From Sphingomicrobium sp. XHP0239 (GTDB taxonomy: Bacteria > Pseudomonadota > Alphaproteobacteria > Sphingomonadales > Sphingomonadaceae), in contig NZ_CP154608.1 in assembly GCF_039555325.1 (NCBI RefSeq), positions 372,001 to 436,000 of the forward strand: 64,000 bases of DNA, given 5' to 3'. The notes under the pieces were generated by a model. It ran no database searches. It was not told the origin of the DNA and worked only from the letters and a program-made list of their open reading frames with translations. Every line of letters begins with the position of its first letter. The first letter of the stretch is position 1. The position numbers and the translations under genes are program-made. This document shows, in pieces, positions 15,253 to 28,153 of the stretch.

Positions 15253-18198
15253 CTATTTTGCAGATGCGAGGTCGGCGTCGGAAGGCGTCGACTTCGCTTT
15301 TTTGCTGTTCGACGTTTTCTTTTCGAGCATCGGCGCGAGGTAGCGGCCGGTGTAGCTTTCCTTGCTCTTCGCGACCTGTTCGGGCGTGCCCTTGGCGACG
15401 ATCATGCCGCCGTTGACGCCGCCACCGGGTCCGAGGTCGAGGATATGGTCGGCGGTTTTGATGACGTCGAGATTATGCTCGATCACCACGACGGTGTTTC
15501 CCTGCTCGACCAGAGCGTGGAGCACTTCCAACAGTTTGCGAACGTCTTCGAAATGCAGGCCCGTGGTGGGTTCGTCGAGGATGTAGAGCGTTCGCCCGGT
15601 CGCGCGTTTCGACAATTCCTTGGCGAGCTTGACGCGCTGCGCCTCGCCGCCCGAGAGCGTCGTCGCCTGCTGGCCGACCTTCACATAGCCGAGGCCTACG
15701 CGCTGGAGCATTTCCATCTTGTCGCGGATGGACGGCACCGCCTTGAAGAAATAGACCGCATCCTCGACGGTCATGTCGAGAACGTCGGCGATAGACTTGC
15801 CCTTGAACGTCACCTCCAGCGTTTCGCGATTGTAGCGTTCGCCGTGGCAGACGTCGCAGGTGACATAGACGTCAGGCAAGAAGTGCATTTCGATCTTGAG
15901 GAGACCGTCGCCCTTACAGGCCTCGCATCGCCCGCCCTTCACATTGAAGCTGAACCGCCCGGGCTTGTAGCCGCGCGCTTTCGATTCCGGCAGGCCCGCG
16001 AACCAGTCGCGGATCTGGGTAAAGGCACCGGTGTAGGTCGCGGGATTGGAGCGCGGCGTGCGGCCGATCGGCGACTGGTCGATGTCGATGACCTTGTCGA
16101 GATGGTCGAGCCCGTCGATGCGGTCGTATTTTCCCGACAGGATGCGCGCACCGTTCAGGGCGCGAGCGGCGGCGGCGTAAAGCGTGTCGATGGTGAAGCT
16201 GGACTTGCCCGATCCCGAAACGCCGGTGACGCAAGTGAAGGTCCCGAGCGGCACGGAAGCGGTCACGTCCTGGAGATTGTTGGCGCGGGCGCCCTTGAGC
16301 GTCAGTTTCTTGCCCGTGCCCTTGCGGCGCTTTTCCGGGACCGCGATTTCGCGTCGGCCCGAGAGATAGTCGGCGGTAAGGCTGTCTTCACAGCTCATGA
16401 TGTCGTCGAGGGTTCCGGAGCAGACGACTTCGCCGCCGCGCACGCCCGCGCCGGGCCCCATGTCGATGACATGGTCCGCAGTGCGGATGGCGTCCTCGTC
16501 ATGTTCGACGACAAGGACCGTATTGCCGAGACCGCGGAGCCGCTTGAGCGTCTCGAGCAGGCGGTCGTTGTCCTTCTGATGAAGCCCGATCGAGGGTTCG
16601 TCGAGGACGTAGAGCACCCCCGACAGGCCGCTGCCGATCTGGCTGGCGAGGCGGATTCGCTGGCTTTCGCCGCCCGACAACGTGCCCGAGGTGCGGTCAA
16701 GATTGAGATAGTCGAGACCGACATTGTGCAGGAAGCCGAGCCGTTCGTTGATTTCCTTCAGGATCGGCCCGGCGATCTCGCGCTGCTGCTTGGTCAGCGT
16801 TTCGGCGACACTGCCAAACCATTCGACCGCATCCTCGACCGAACGGCGGGCGGACATGGAGATGTCTTCTCCCGCGATCTTGACCGCCCGCGCTTCAGGC
16901 TTGAGACGCGCGCCGCCGCAGGTCTCGCAGGGGTGGGCGGCCTGGTAGCGCGACAGTTCCTCGCGCATCCACGCGCTTTCGGTGGTGCGAAGCCGGCGTT
17001 CAAGATTGCCGATGACACCCTCGAACGGTTTCTTCACCTCGTAGCTTTTCCGATTGTCGACGAAGCGGAGCGTCACGGGCTTGCCCTTCGTGCCGCGAAG
17101 AATCACGGCCTTGGCTTCGTCCGATAGGTCGGCCCACTTGTCGTCGAGACTGAAGTCGTAGGCGCGCGCGAGGCTGCCGAGGACCTGCATGTAGTAAGGC
17201 GACGGCGGCTGGCTTTTCGCCCAGGGAACGACCGCGCCTTTCTTGAGTGTAAGATCGTGGTTGGGAACGACGAGATCCTCGTCGAATTCCATCATTTCGC
17301 CGAGGCCGTCGCAACTGGGGCATGCGCCCTGCGGCGCGTTGAAGCTGAACAGCCGCGGTTCGATCTCGCTGATCGTGAAACCCGAAACCGGGCAGGCGAA
17401 GCGCTGGCTGAACACGATGCGGCCGGGCACGCCGTGATCGAGCTTCATGCCCGACTGCTTGGCACTTTCCTCGGGCGGGTCGACGGGGTCGAGATAGGCG
17501 AGGCCGTCGGCCAGTTCGAGCGCGGTCTCGAAACTGTCGGCGAGACGCGGTTCGATACCGTCCTTGATGACGATCCGGTCGACGACGATCTCGATGTCGT
17601 GCTTGTACTTCTTGTCGAGCTTCGGCGCTTCGTCGATCGAATAGACTTCGCCATCGAGCCGGATGCGGGTGTAGCCGGCCGCCTGCCATTCGGCGATTTC
17701 CTTGCGATACTCGCCCTTGCGGCCGCGAACGACGGGCGCGAGCAGGAGGTGGCGTGACTTGGTCGGCAGCTTCATCGTGCGGTCGACCATCTGGCTGACC
17801 TGCTGCGCCTCGATCGGAAGACCGGTTGCGGGTGAATAGGGAATGCCGACCCGCGCCCAGAGCAAGCGCATATAGTCGTAGATCTCGGTGACGGTCGCGA
17901 CGGTCGAGCGGGGGTTGCGGCTGGTGGTCTTCTGTTCGATCGAAATGGCCGGCGAGAGTCCGTCGATATGCTCGACATCGGGCTTCTGCATCATTTCGAG
18001 GAACTGGCGCGCGTAGGCGCTGAGTGATTCCACGTAGCGGCGCTGCCCCTCCGCGTAGATGGTATCGAACGCGAGGCTGGACTTGCCGCTTCCGGACAGG
18101 CCGGTGATGACCGTCAGGCTCTCGCGCGGGATGTCGACGTCCACGCCCTTCAGATTATGTTCGCGTGCGCCACGCACGCTGATGTTGGTGAGCGCCAT
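15253..18198 (-). CDS. uvrA: Excinuclease ABC subunit A
   Basis: 981-aa damage-recognition ATPase of nucleotide excision repair, acting with UvrB and UvrC. Two ABC ATPase halves are visible: Walker [15 protein letters not shown] near residue 30 and [14 protein letters not shown] near residue 650, each with an LSGGE signature ([15 protein letters not shown] and [14 protein letters not shown]). Zinc-finger cysteines occur at CPVSGF...CPSC and CEACKGDG...CDVCHGE. Length is slightly over the usual 940-960 because of a Lys/Ser-rich tail. A probable LexA box sits just upstream of the start. The gene is convergent with sodC. Confidence 0.97.
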   Translation of the reverse strand: MALTNISVRGAREHNLKGVDVDIPRESLTVITGLSGSGKSSLAFDTIYAEGQRRYVESLSAYARQFLEMMQKPDVEHIDGLSPAISIEQKTTSRNPRSTVATVTEIYDYMRLLWARVGIPYSPATGLPIEAQQVSQMVDRTMKLPTKSRHLLLAPVVRGRKGEYRKEIAEWQAAGYTRIRLDGEVYSIDEAPKLDKKYKHDIEIVVDRIVIKDGIEPRLADSFETALELADGLAYLDPVDPPEESAKQSGMKLDHGVPGRIVFSQRFACPVSGFTISEIEPRLFSFNAPQGACPSCDGLGEMMEFDEDLVVPNHDLTLKKGAVVPWAKSQPPSPYYMQVLGSLARAYDFSLDDKWADLSDEAKAVILRGTKGKPVTLRFVDNRKSYEVKKPFEGVIGNLERRLRTTESAWMREELSRYQAAHPCETCGGARLKPEARAVKIAGEDISMSARRSVEDAVEWFGSVAETLTKQQREIAGPILKEINERLGFLHNVGLDYLNLDRTSGTLSGGESQRIRLASQIGSGLSGVLYVLDEPSIGLHQKDNDRLLETLKRLRGLGNTVLVVEHDEDAIRTADHVIDMGPGAGVRGGEVVCSGTLDDIMSCEDSLTADYLSGRREIAVPEKRRKGTGKKLTLKGARANNLQDVTASVPLGTFTCVTGVSGSGKSSFTIDTLYAAAARALNGARILSGKYDRIDGLDHLDKVIDIDQSPIGRTPRSNPATYTGAFTQIRDWFAGLPESKARGYKPGRFSFNVKGGRCEACKGDGLLKIEMHFLPDVYVTCDVCHGERYNRETLEVTFKGKSIADVLDMTVEDAVYFFKAVPSIRDKMEMLQRVGLGYVKVGQQATTLSGGEAQRVKLAKELSKRATGRTLYILDEPTTGLHFEDVRKLLEVLHALVEQGNTVVVIEHNLDVIKTADHILDLGPGGGVNGGMIVAKGTPEQVAKSKESYTGRYLAPMLEKKTSNSKKAKSTPSDADLASAK

Positions 18199-18211
18199 CC
18201 GGATCCTCGAT

Positions 18212-18226
18212 ATTCTTGTTTTGTTC
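18212..18226 (-). promoter_or_regulatory. Probable LexA (SOS) box of uvrA
   Basis: Read on the + strand the site is ATTC-N7-GTTC (18212-18215 and 18223-18226); on the coding strand GAAC-N7-GAAT. The alphaproteobacterial LexA consensus is GTTC-N7-GTTC, so it matches seven of eight fixed bases. It ends 13 bases upstream of the uvrA start, and uvrA is a classic SOS gene. Confidence 0.55.
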
Positions 18227-18321
18227 TACGCCGCGATAGCGCATGTGAGGCCAACGGGCCAAGCCCCGATGTGGGTTCCGCGCGCCGACGATCAAGGCAT
18301 CGGCACGTCCGGTCGGAACGG

Positions 18322-19398
18322 TCAGATCCGGCTGAGCCGCATCGCGAGGTGGGCGAGGGCGGGAACCGTGGAGGTAGCGCGTCGGAGCAGGCGGGCTCCC
18401 AGCTCCGTTTCTCCCAATTTCCAGAGCAGTTCCGCCGCGGCCACGGGACGGCGCGAGCGGGTGAAGAAGCGGCGCTGGTAGGACGAAGCTGCCGCGACGC
18501 CGCCAACGCGATAGAAATCCGATGCCATTCGTGCGCTGGCGAGCGCGATCCCCATGCCCTCCCCCGCCAGCGAGGGGATGACGGCGGCCTGGTCCCCGAG
18601 GCGGAAAAGTCCCGGTTCCGTATCGCGGGCGCGCCAGCCGTAAGGGACCGCGGCAATGGTATCGATTGCGACGTCGAAAGGGACTTCGGCCAAGCGATCG
18701 GCGAAGCGGGGCGAGTTCTCTGCCAGTCGGTCGAGAAGCGATCGGGGATTGCCGCCGGCTTCCAAAAGCAGCGACTTTCGCAGCGCGAGACAGATGTTCG
18801 CGCGGCCGTTTTCCTGAAGGACGATGCCTGCGTAGCCCCCCGCGAAGAGATGCAGTTCGATTCCATCCGAGACCAGTCGGGCGAGCTTATCGGTTGCGCG
18901 ACAGTGGATGCGCAGGCCGAGCGCGGGATCGTCTGCGTCGCGTGCGCGACCAATCCCGCGGACGTCGGTTTTCCCCGTCGCGAGGAAAATCGCGTCGCCA
19001 TCGTAGGTCGCCGTTTCGCCCTCGACACGCCCCGGTGTCACGGTCCGGATGCGATCCACCTGGAACGGCACGCCCTGCGCGATAGCCAATTCGCGGAGTC
19101 GGCCGTCCATCGTCTGTCGCGACAGGCCGTATCCGGGAGCGGGGAGGGTCGCTTCCGCCATCGAGCGACCCGCAAACAATGCAAGCCGGCGAACCTCGGG
19201 CGCTCCGGCGTCGAGGGGGTCAAAGCCAAGAGTGCGTAGCCGAGAAGCGGTCTGCCAACTCAGGAAGCCGCCGCAGATGGGGTCTCCTGCGGTGGCATCG
19301 CGGTCGATCAGAAGCGGGGTCGCGCCTCCGCGAGAAAGGTCAATGGCGGCGGCACACCCGGCCGGACCGGCGCCGATGATGATCGGCCGCCTCGTCAT
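18322..19398 (-). CDS. FAD-dependent oxidoreductase/hydroxylase of the type III PKS operon
   Basis: 358-aa flavoprotein of the geranylgeranyl-reductase / aromatic hydroxylase superfamily. The FAD dinucleotide fold is at the N-terminus (IIIGAGPAGCAAAIDLSRGG, acidic residue at LLIDRD), a PICGGFLSW block follows, and the second FAD motif LGDQAAVIPSLAGEGMGIAL lies near residue 250. Start ATG 19398 overlaps the methyltransferase stop (ATGA); a longer upstream extension would run through that gene. Streptomyces srsC, which hydroxylates alkylresorcinol rings to quinone-type phenolic lipids, is a matching precedent by gene neighbourhood; the substrate here is inferred. Confidence 0.8.
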   Translation of the reverse strand: MTRRPIIIGAGPAGCAAAIDLSRGGATPLLIDRDATAGDPICGGFLSWQTASRLRTLGFDPLDAGAPEVRRLALFAGRSMAEATLPAPGYGLSRQTMDGRLRELAIAQGVPFQVDRIRTVTPGRVEGETATYDGDAIFLATGKTDVRGIGRARDADDPALGLRIHCRATDKLARLVSDGIELHLFAGGYAGIVLQENGRANICLALRKSLLLEAGGNPRSLLDRLAENSPRFADRLAEVPFDVAIDTIAAVPYGWRARDTEPGLFRLGDQAAVIPSLAGEGMGIALASARMASDFYRVGGVAAASSYQRRFFTRSRRPVAAAELLWKLGETELGARLLRRATSTVPALAHLAMRLSRI

Positions 19399-20081
19399 CG
19401 TGTCTTGCCGACGCAGAGCCGAAACGGAAAGCGCCGTTCGACGCGCGCGCCGTGGACCCCGGCGTCGGCGAGCAGAGCGTCCCAATCTTCTCGTCGGAAA
19501 GAGCGCGCGATCGAGACATGGCCGTCGTGTCGAACGATGGGATGCCAGCGCATCAGCCGTGCCAGCAGCGGCCAGCCGAGATAGGCGGCGCCGTGGCGGT
19601 GGAGGTCGTTGACGAACCAGCCGAGCCGCGCGTTTTCGTGCATGAAACGCAGGAATGAGACCAGTTGCTCGCGGCTCATGTGATGCGCGACAAGACTGGA
19701 AATGATGAAATCGAACGGTTCATTCGCCAAGTCGGCATAATCGCCGGTGCGATAGTCGATAGCATCGCTCGCCGCGGTTACATCCTCGGCCGCGGCGAGA
19801 CTTCGCGGATTGAGATCGATACCGACGAGGTCTGCCTTCATTCCTCGCTTGCGCGACCAGGCTGCGATCGCACGAAGCATGTCTCCGTCGCCGAACCCCA
19901 CGTCCAGAAGCCGGAAAGTGCGGCGGCTACCGAGCGCGCGGCCGAGAAAGCCCAGCGTGGGCCGCCGGGCCAGCGTGACCGTATTCACCTTCGCAAGGTC
20001 GTGGACGACGTCGCGATAGATTGTCGGATCGAGATCCGGATCGTCCATCCGCTCCTCGGCGATACGCCGTTCAGCCAGCAT
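19395..20081 (-). CDS. SAM-dependent methyltransferase of the type III PKS operon
   Basis: 228-aa class I methyltransferase. SAM motif I is RLLDVGFGDGDMLRAIAAW (about residue 77), the acidic motif II lies in VGIDLNPRSL, and FDFIISSLVAHHMS is the post-motif region. The start is ATG 20081, overlapping the polyketide synthase stop by 11 nt, or ATG 20048. Stop overlaps the flavoprotein start, so the three genes are coupled. A methyltransferase in the same place (srsB of Streptomyces griseus) O-methylates alkylresorcinols; equivalent action here is inferred. The product may also be a C-methyltransferase. Confidence 0.82.
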   Translation of the reverse strand: MLAERRIAEERMDDPDLDPTIYRDVVHDLAKVNTVTLARRPTLGFLGRALGSRRTFRLLDVGFGDGDMLRAIAAWSRKRGMKADLVGIDLNPRSLAAAEDVTAASDAIDYRTGDYADLANEPFDFIISSLVAHHMSREQLVSFLRFMHENARLGWFVNDLHRHGAAYLGWPLLARLMRWHPIVRHDGHVSIARSFRREDWDALLADAGVHGARVERRFPFRLCVGKTR

Positions 20082-21120
20082 CGGACCAGCCGAACGAGAA
20101 CCCTTCCATCGCCAGGCCCGGCCCGAACGCCAGCGCGATGCCCTGTGCCGGTCGACGGTCGAACAGGGCGGCGAGCACGAACATCAGCGTCGAGGACGAC
20201 ATGTTGCCGAAGTCCGCGAGTACCTGTCGCGAGGCCCGGAGCGCCGAAGGGTCGAGCGCGAGACCCTTTTCGACCGCATCGAGGATCGAGCGACCGCCCG
20301 CGTGAACCGCGAAGGCATCGATAACAGCGGGATTGCGATCGCCGAAAATCTGGTCGCGAACCTCAGACCGATCCAGCGCGGCGGCGAGGCGCGAGGGAAC
20401 CTCGCCAGACAGGTGCATGATGAAACCGTGGTCGCCGATGTCCCAGGTGATGAGATCGCCGCTGTCCTCGAGAGCGGCGGAGATGCCGGGACCGAGTGTA
20501 AGCCCCGTGCCATCGCCCGTCACGATCGCTGCCGCCGCCCCGTCTCCGAACAGTGCCCCCGCCAGCAGCGGCTCGATCATGTCGGTATCGCGGTGGTGGA
20601 GGCTGGACAGTTCCACCGTCACCACGAGGACCCGTGCCGACGGTTCGGACCGGACGATGTGCCGCGCCGTTCGCAGCGCGGTTGCGGCGGCATAACAGCC
20701 CATGAACCCGATGAACGTCCGCTCGATCCGCGGCGAGAGGTCGAGCCGACGGGCGATGATCTGGTCGATCCCGGGGGCGACAAAGCCGGTGCAGCTGGCG
20801 ACGACTAGGTGGGTGATGGCCCCGACCTCCGACAGTTTTCCGATGGCGGCGAGTGCCAGTTCGGGTGCTTCGCGCTCGTAGATCGACATTCGCTCGGCGG
20901 TGGTGGGCGGGGCGGCCGAATAGAAGCCGGACCCGCGATCGAGTTTGGCATCGTCCTGCCCGAGGACCGACCAGCGATGCTCGATCCCCGCGCGATCGGC
21001 CATCCGCGCGAACAGTTTGCGTTCGCGCGGGTCCGCGAGCCGTTCTTCCGCCCATCGTCGATAGTCGGCGTGAAAATCGGTCGCCGGTACGGCGGTGGCG
21101 ATGGAGACGATGGTGGCCAG
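20071..21120 (-). CDS. Type III polyketide synthase (chalcone/stilbene synthase superfamily)
   Basis: About 349 aa if begun at codon 21120-21118. The catalytic triad is visible: Cys in LVVASCTGFVAPGID, His in FAVHAGGRSILD and Asn in ADFGNMSSSTLMF. SIATAVPATDF is the family N-terminus and LAFGPGLAMEGF the C-terminal GFGPG-type loop. It condenses a fatty-acyl or other starter with malonyl units to resorcinol or pyrone products. No in-frame ATG, GTG or TTG exists near the expected start; CTG at 21120 follows AGGCAGTCC, an AGG with 6-nt spacing, and gives the family's normal length. The next in-frame ATG upstream (21282) lies deep inside thpR. First gene of the PKS-methyltransferase-flavoprotein set. 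Confidence 0.88.
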   Translation of the reverse strand: MATIVSIATAVPATDFHADYRRWAEERLADPRERKLFARMADRAGIEHRWSVLGQDDAKLDRGSGFYSAAPPTTAERMSIYEREAPELALAAIGKLSEVGAITHLVVASCTGFVAPGIDQIIARRLDLSPRIERTFIGFMGCYAAATALRTARHIVRSEPSARVLVVTVELSSLHHRDTDMIEPLLAGALFGDGAAAAIVTGDGTGLTLGPGISAALEDSGDLITWDIGDHGFIMHLSGEVPSRLAAALDRSEVRDQIFGDRNPAVIDAFAVHAGGRSILDAVEKGLALDPSALRASRQVLADFGNMSSSTLMFVLAALFDRRPAQGIALAFGPGLAMEGFSFGWSDAG

Positions 21121-21155
21121 GGACTGCCTTTCGGGAACGATGCGTCCGAGACGCT

Positions 21156-21698
21156 TTAGGAAGGGTGGGCGCCCAGCGCTACCGAGGCAATGGTCTCGTG
21201 TTGCGGCCCGTCGCGAAACAGCCTGCTTTGAACGAGGTCGAAGCCGTCGACGGGAACCGATGCGCTTTCGAGGCCCGCCCATCGTTCGGCCCAGGCACGG
21301 GCGTCGATCGAGCCACCCGACCATCGCGCCAACGTCACGTGCGGCAGATAGGCGCGGCGTTCGGGGGGAAGCCCGCACCGCTGGATCGCGCGGTCGATCT
21401 TGTCATGCAGCGCTTCAAGCGGTGCCTTGGGGGCCAGTCGGGCCCATAACGCGCCGCCGCGGCGTTTCTCGAACTGCCCGACGCCGGCGACCCGAACGTC
21501 GAGCGATGGGGAGTGTATCGCGGATAACGATTCCGCAATATCCTCGGCCTCGTGCCGCCCGACCTCACCGATGAAGCGGAGCGTGCAGTGCAGTTGCTCT
21601 TCCGGCATCCACCGCAAGTTGGGCGGTCCGCCCTCCATCGCCGGGGCGAGCGTGTCGACGAGGGGTTCCGGACAGGCAAAGGCGACGAACAGGCGCAT
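21156..21698 (-). CDS. thpR: RNA 2',3'-cyclic phosphodiesterase (2'-5' RNA ligase family)
   Basis: 180-aa member of the 2H phosphoesterase superfamily. Both HxTx motifs are present: LHCTLRFIG (about residue 38) and LPHVTLARW (about residue 120). MRLFVAFACPEPLV is the usual N-terminus, so ATG 21698 is the start. The enzyme hydrolyses 2',3'-cyclic phosphates on RNA ends and can ligate tRNA halves in vitro. It follows a frameshifted small gene by 4 bases and precedes the polyketide synthase by about 35 bases, so it may be cotranscribed with both, though no functional link is evident. Confidence 0.88.
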   Translation of the reverse strand: MRLFVAFACPEPLVDTLAPAMEGGPPNLRWMPEEQLHCTLRFIGEVGRHEAEDIAESLSAIHSPSLDVRVAGVGQFEKRRGGALWARLAPKAPLEALHDKIDRAIQRCGLPPERRAYLPHVTLARWSGGSIDARAWAERWAGLESASVPVDGFDLVQSRLFRDGPQHETIASVALGAHPS

Positions 21699-21702
21699 GC
21701 GT

Positions 21703-21995
21703 TCAGCGGGCCTTGCCGCGCCACGCGAGCGATTGGCGCTCGAGGGCGGCAAGATCCGCTGTCCCGGCCAGCACCTCCTCGCCGAGCGCGACCGCGCAAC
21801 GGAGCGTTCCCTCGTCGGCATTTCGATAGGCTGGCGGTGCGATTTCGGATCGCCAGAAGTCCCGACAGCATTGTCGAGCAGGACGCGCTGGAAACAATGG
21901 TCGAAGCGGATCGGCCAGCCGCGTTCGGCGGCGCACGCAGGCAGTTCCTCGCGGGTAAGTTCGGACCACCGTTTCTCCAGCGTTTCCCGTTTCAT
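21703..21995 (-). pseudogene. Frameshifted small conserved gene upstream of thpR
   Basis: From ATG 21995 the frame reads MKRETLEKRWSELTREELPA through GWPIRFDHCFQRVLLDNAVG with normal high-GC codon use, then continues in the wrong frame. One base later on the coding strand the reading resumes as FWRSEIAPPAYRNADEGTL and ends SLAWRGKAR before a TGA at 21703-21705. The total of 293 bases is one short of a multiple of three, so a single-base loss near 21856-21863 explains it; the intact product would be about 97 aa. I recall similar short alphaproteobacterial proteins of unclear function. A sequencing error is the main alternative. Confidence 0.7.
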
Positions 21996-22117
21996 GGCCG
22001 TTCAACGAAAACAGGCCGGAGCGAGGTCCGGTTTTGCTTGAAATAAGAGCGGACTGCCCCGATATTGTCCGCATAGGCAAAACGCGTCTTGCCATGTGCA
22101 GGACGGAGAGGAGAAAA

Positions 22118-22855
22118 ATGGCCGACAAGTACGACAATCGCACGCAGTTCGGGAGCTTTACGCCCGGCACCACGACCAGCGTGCCGCGCGCCGCGCGCGA
22201 TGTGGGGCTGCGCAGCTACATGCTCAGCGTCTACAATCTCATGGGTTCGGGCGTTTTGTGGACCGGGATCGTGGCCCTCGGGCTGGCGATGAGCGGCATT
22301 GCCGCTTCGCTCTGGTCTTCCGGTCTGGGCATCGTGTTCGCGCTGGCGCCGCTGGCGTTCGTCGTGATCCTCGGTTTCCGCTGGCAGAAGATGAGCACGG
22401 GCGCACAGCGCACGACCTTCTGGGCGTTCGCCACCGTCATGGGCGTCTCCATGTCGGTCATCCCGCTCATCTATTCGGGCGTCTCGATCGCGCAGACCTT
22501 CTTCGCGACCGCGGTGGCCTTCGGCTCGCTGTCGCTGTGGGGTTACACGACCAAGAAGGACCTGTCCGGCTGGGGCACGTTCCTCATCATGGGCGTGGTC
22601 GGTCTGATCGTGGCGATCGTCTTCAATCTCTTCCTGCAGAGTGCCGCGCTCGACTTCGCCATCTCGGCGATCGGCGTGCTGATCTTTGCCGGACTGACGG
22701 CGTACGACACGCAGAAGATCAAGAGCATTTACGCCCACGTCGCGCATAGTGCCGACGATACGCGCCGCGCCATCACGATGGGCGCGCTGATGCTCTATCT
22801 CGACTTCATCAACATGTTCCAGTTCCTGCTCACCTTCATGGGCGGGCGCGAATAG
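22118..22855 (+). CDS. Bax inhibitor-1/YccA family membrane protein
   Basis: 245-aa inner-membrane protein of the Bax inhibitor-1 (TMBIM) family. Seven hydrophobic segments are visible between about residues 35 and 240, with the family motifs YTTKKDLSGWGTFL, LTAYDTQKIKSIY and a final LYLDFINMFQFLL that carries the conserved C-terminal Asp. Relatives such as YbhL and YccA act as calcium-leak channels or modulate the FtsH protease. Start ATG 22118 behind GGAGAGGAG. An intrinsic terminator follows. Confidence 0.92.
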   Translation: MADKYDNRTQFGSFTPGTTTSVPRAARDVGLRSYMLSVYNLMGSGVLWTGIVALGLAMSGIAASLWSSGLGIVFALAPLAFVVILGFRWQKMSTGAQRTTFWAFATVMGVSMSVIPLIYSGVSIAQTFFATAVAFGSLSLWGYTTKKDLSGWGTFLIMGVVGLIVAIVFNLFLQSAALDFAISAIGVLIFAGLTAYDTQKIKSIYAHVAHSADDTRRAITMGALMLYLDFINMFQFLLTFMGGRE

Positions 22856-22886
22856 AACGGACCTTATCGCTTCGGCGTGACAGGAA

Positions 22887-22918
22887 GGGCCTGGCGGGCG
22901 ACCGCCGGGCCCTTTTTT
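22887..22918 (+). terminator. Intrinsic terminator after the Bax inhibitor-1 family gene
   Basis: An 11-bp stem (22887-22897 with 22902-22912, one G-T pair), 4-nt loop GCGA and six T (22913-22918), 31 bases after the stop. Confidence 0.85.
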
Positions 22919-23063
22919 CGTGCCTCCAACCGGCGACAGGAGTGCTGCAGATGCCTCCCCGTTCTTGCCGCTGCGGCCGCGATCTCGACGCCGGTAGAAG
23001 AGCCCTGCGAGAAGACGATCGATCGGATCGACCGCAGAGTCCCGCCGCGCGACGTAGCGACCG

Positions 23064-23687
23064 TCAGGCGGACCCCATCTTCTCCATGAGTTCGGCGTCG
23101 ATAGCCTTGGCGGCTCGATAGGCGTCGCGAGCGGTCAGGCGTTCCGCGTAGGCAAGCAGGCTGTCGTGCTTGGGAAGCGTCTCGAACTGCGTGCCCCAGA
23201 TGACCTGCGCGCCGAGATAGACGTCGGCCATCGTGAAGCGATCGCCGCACACATATTCGCTCTTCGCGAGGAAGCCGTCGAGCGTCTCGACCATTCGGTC
23301 GTAGCTGCCGTATCCTACCATGCCCTGCTTTTCCGGATCGACGACGTCGAAGCCCATCGAGCGGTTGGTCACCGCCGCCTCGACCGGACCCGCTGCGAAG
23401 AACATCCAGCGGTAGTAGTCGGCTCGCTCGTCGTCGCGCGGGCCGAGATCGGCGTCGGAGAAGACATCGGCGAGATAGGCGCATATGCCTGCGCACTCCG
23501 TAACGATCCGGCCGTCGTGATCGATCGCGGGCACCTTGGCCATCGGATTGACGGCGCGCTTGTAGTCGCCCCTCATCTCATCGCCATAGCCGACGATGCG
23601 ATGTTCGTAGTCGGCGTCGACTTCGTGCAGCGCCCAGCGGACGATCTGCCCGCGGCTCATTGGGTTGGTGTAGAATGTGATACTCAT
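23064..23687 (-). CDS. Glutathione S-transferase family protein
   Basis: 207 aa with an N-terminal thioredoxin-like domain (SITFYTNPMSRGQIVRWALHE, the NPAVPAI-like block NPMAKVPAID at about residue 48, and the TECAGICAYL glutathione-binding segment) and an all-helical C-terminal domain with GDRFTMADVYLGAQ, the family N-capping box. The Ser of PMSRG probably activates glutathione. Substrate unknown. Between its stop and the preceding terminator lie about 145 bases with no gene. Confidence 0.9.
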   Translation of the reverse strand: MSITFYTNPMSRGQIVRWALHEVDADYEHRIVGYGDEMRGDYKRAVNPMAKVPAIDHDGRIVTECAGICAYLADVFSDADLGPRDDERADYYRWMFFAAGPVEAAVTNRSMGFDVVDPEKQGMVGYGSYDRMVETLDGFLAKSEYVCGDRFTMADVYLGAQVIWGTQFETLPKHDSLLAYAERLTARDAYRAAKAIDAELMEKMGSA

Positions 23688-23718
23688 CTTGCCTCTGTCC
23701 CTTCAGTCCTACGAACGC

Positions 23719-25362
<1,644 letters not shown>

Positions 25363-25425
25363 GGTCGGGTCACTCCTGATCAATGGTGTGACCCGACCAT
25401 AGCGTCGTCGATGACGGTGGAAAGC

Positions 25426-27804
<2,379 letters not shown>

Positions 27805-27893
27805 GAATTTTCTCCTTGTCCCAACAAGATGAGGGTTGGGAAGGGCCTCTTCAAGACGGTCCTAGGCAGGCCATGACGGACGGTTCCTGAACG

Positions 27894-28094
27894 TCATTTG
27901 CGGAACAGGGCGTCCGCCGCCGACATGTGGCTCGACTTACCCGTCATGTGGGCCTCGGTCCGGTCGATCTCCGCCTTCAGCCGCCGGATCCGCGCTTCCA
28001 GTTCCTCGACGCTCAAGGGATCGAGATCCTGGCGACCCAGTTCGACGATCGGCTCGCCGGGTTTGAAATCGTCTTCGTCGTCCATGTCGAACAT
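27894..28094 (-). CDS. DUF1192 family small coiled-coil protein
   Basis: 66 aa from ATG 28094 (ATG 28085 also possible). FKPGEPIVELGRQDLDPLSVEELEARIRRLKAEIDRTE is the DUF1192 pattern: an acidic start, a short loop and an amphipathic helix likely to form a coiled coil, then a loose AADALFRK end. Function unknown; widespread in Alphaproteobacteria. Divergent from the quinone oxidoreductase gene 59 bases away. Confidence 0.85.
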   Translation of the reverse strand: MFDMDDEDDFKPGEPIVELGRQDLDPLSVEELEARIRRLKAEIDRTEAHMTGKSSHMSAADALFRK

Positions 28095-28153
28095 CGTTGA
28101 CCCGCCATAGCCCTGAGTCAATATGACCGCCGATTGATCCGGGGGCCGACACG

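Noticed and set aside
15445..17127. 560-codon + strand frame inside uvrA
   Set aside because: Opposite strand to uvrA, whose ATP-binding and zinc motifs are clear.
22919..23063. Possible gene between the Bax inhibitor-1 terminator and gst
   Set aside because: Only short Arg/Cys-rich frames without start signals.
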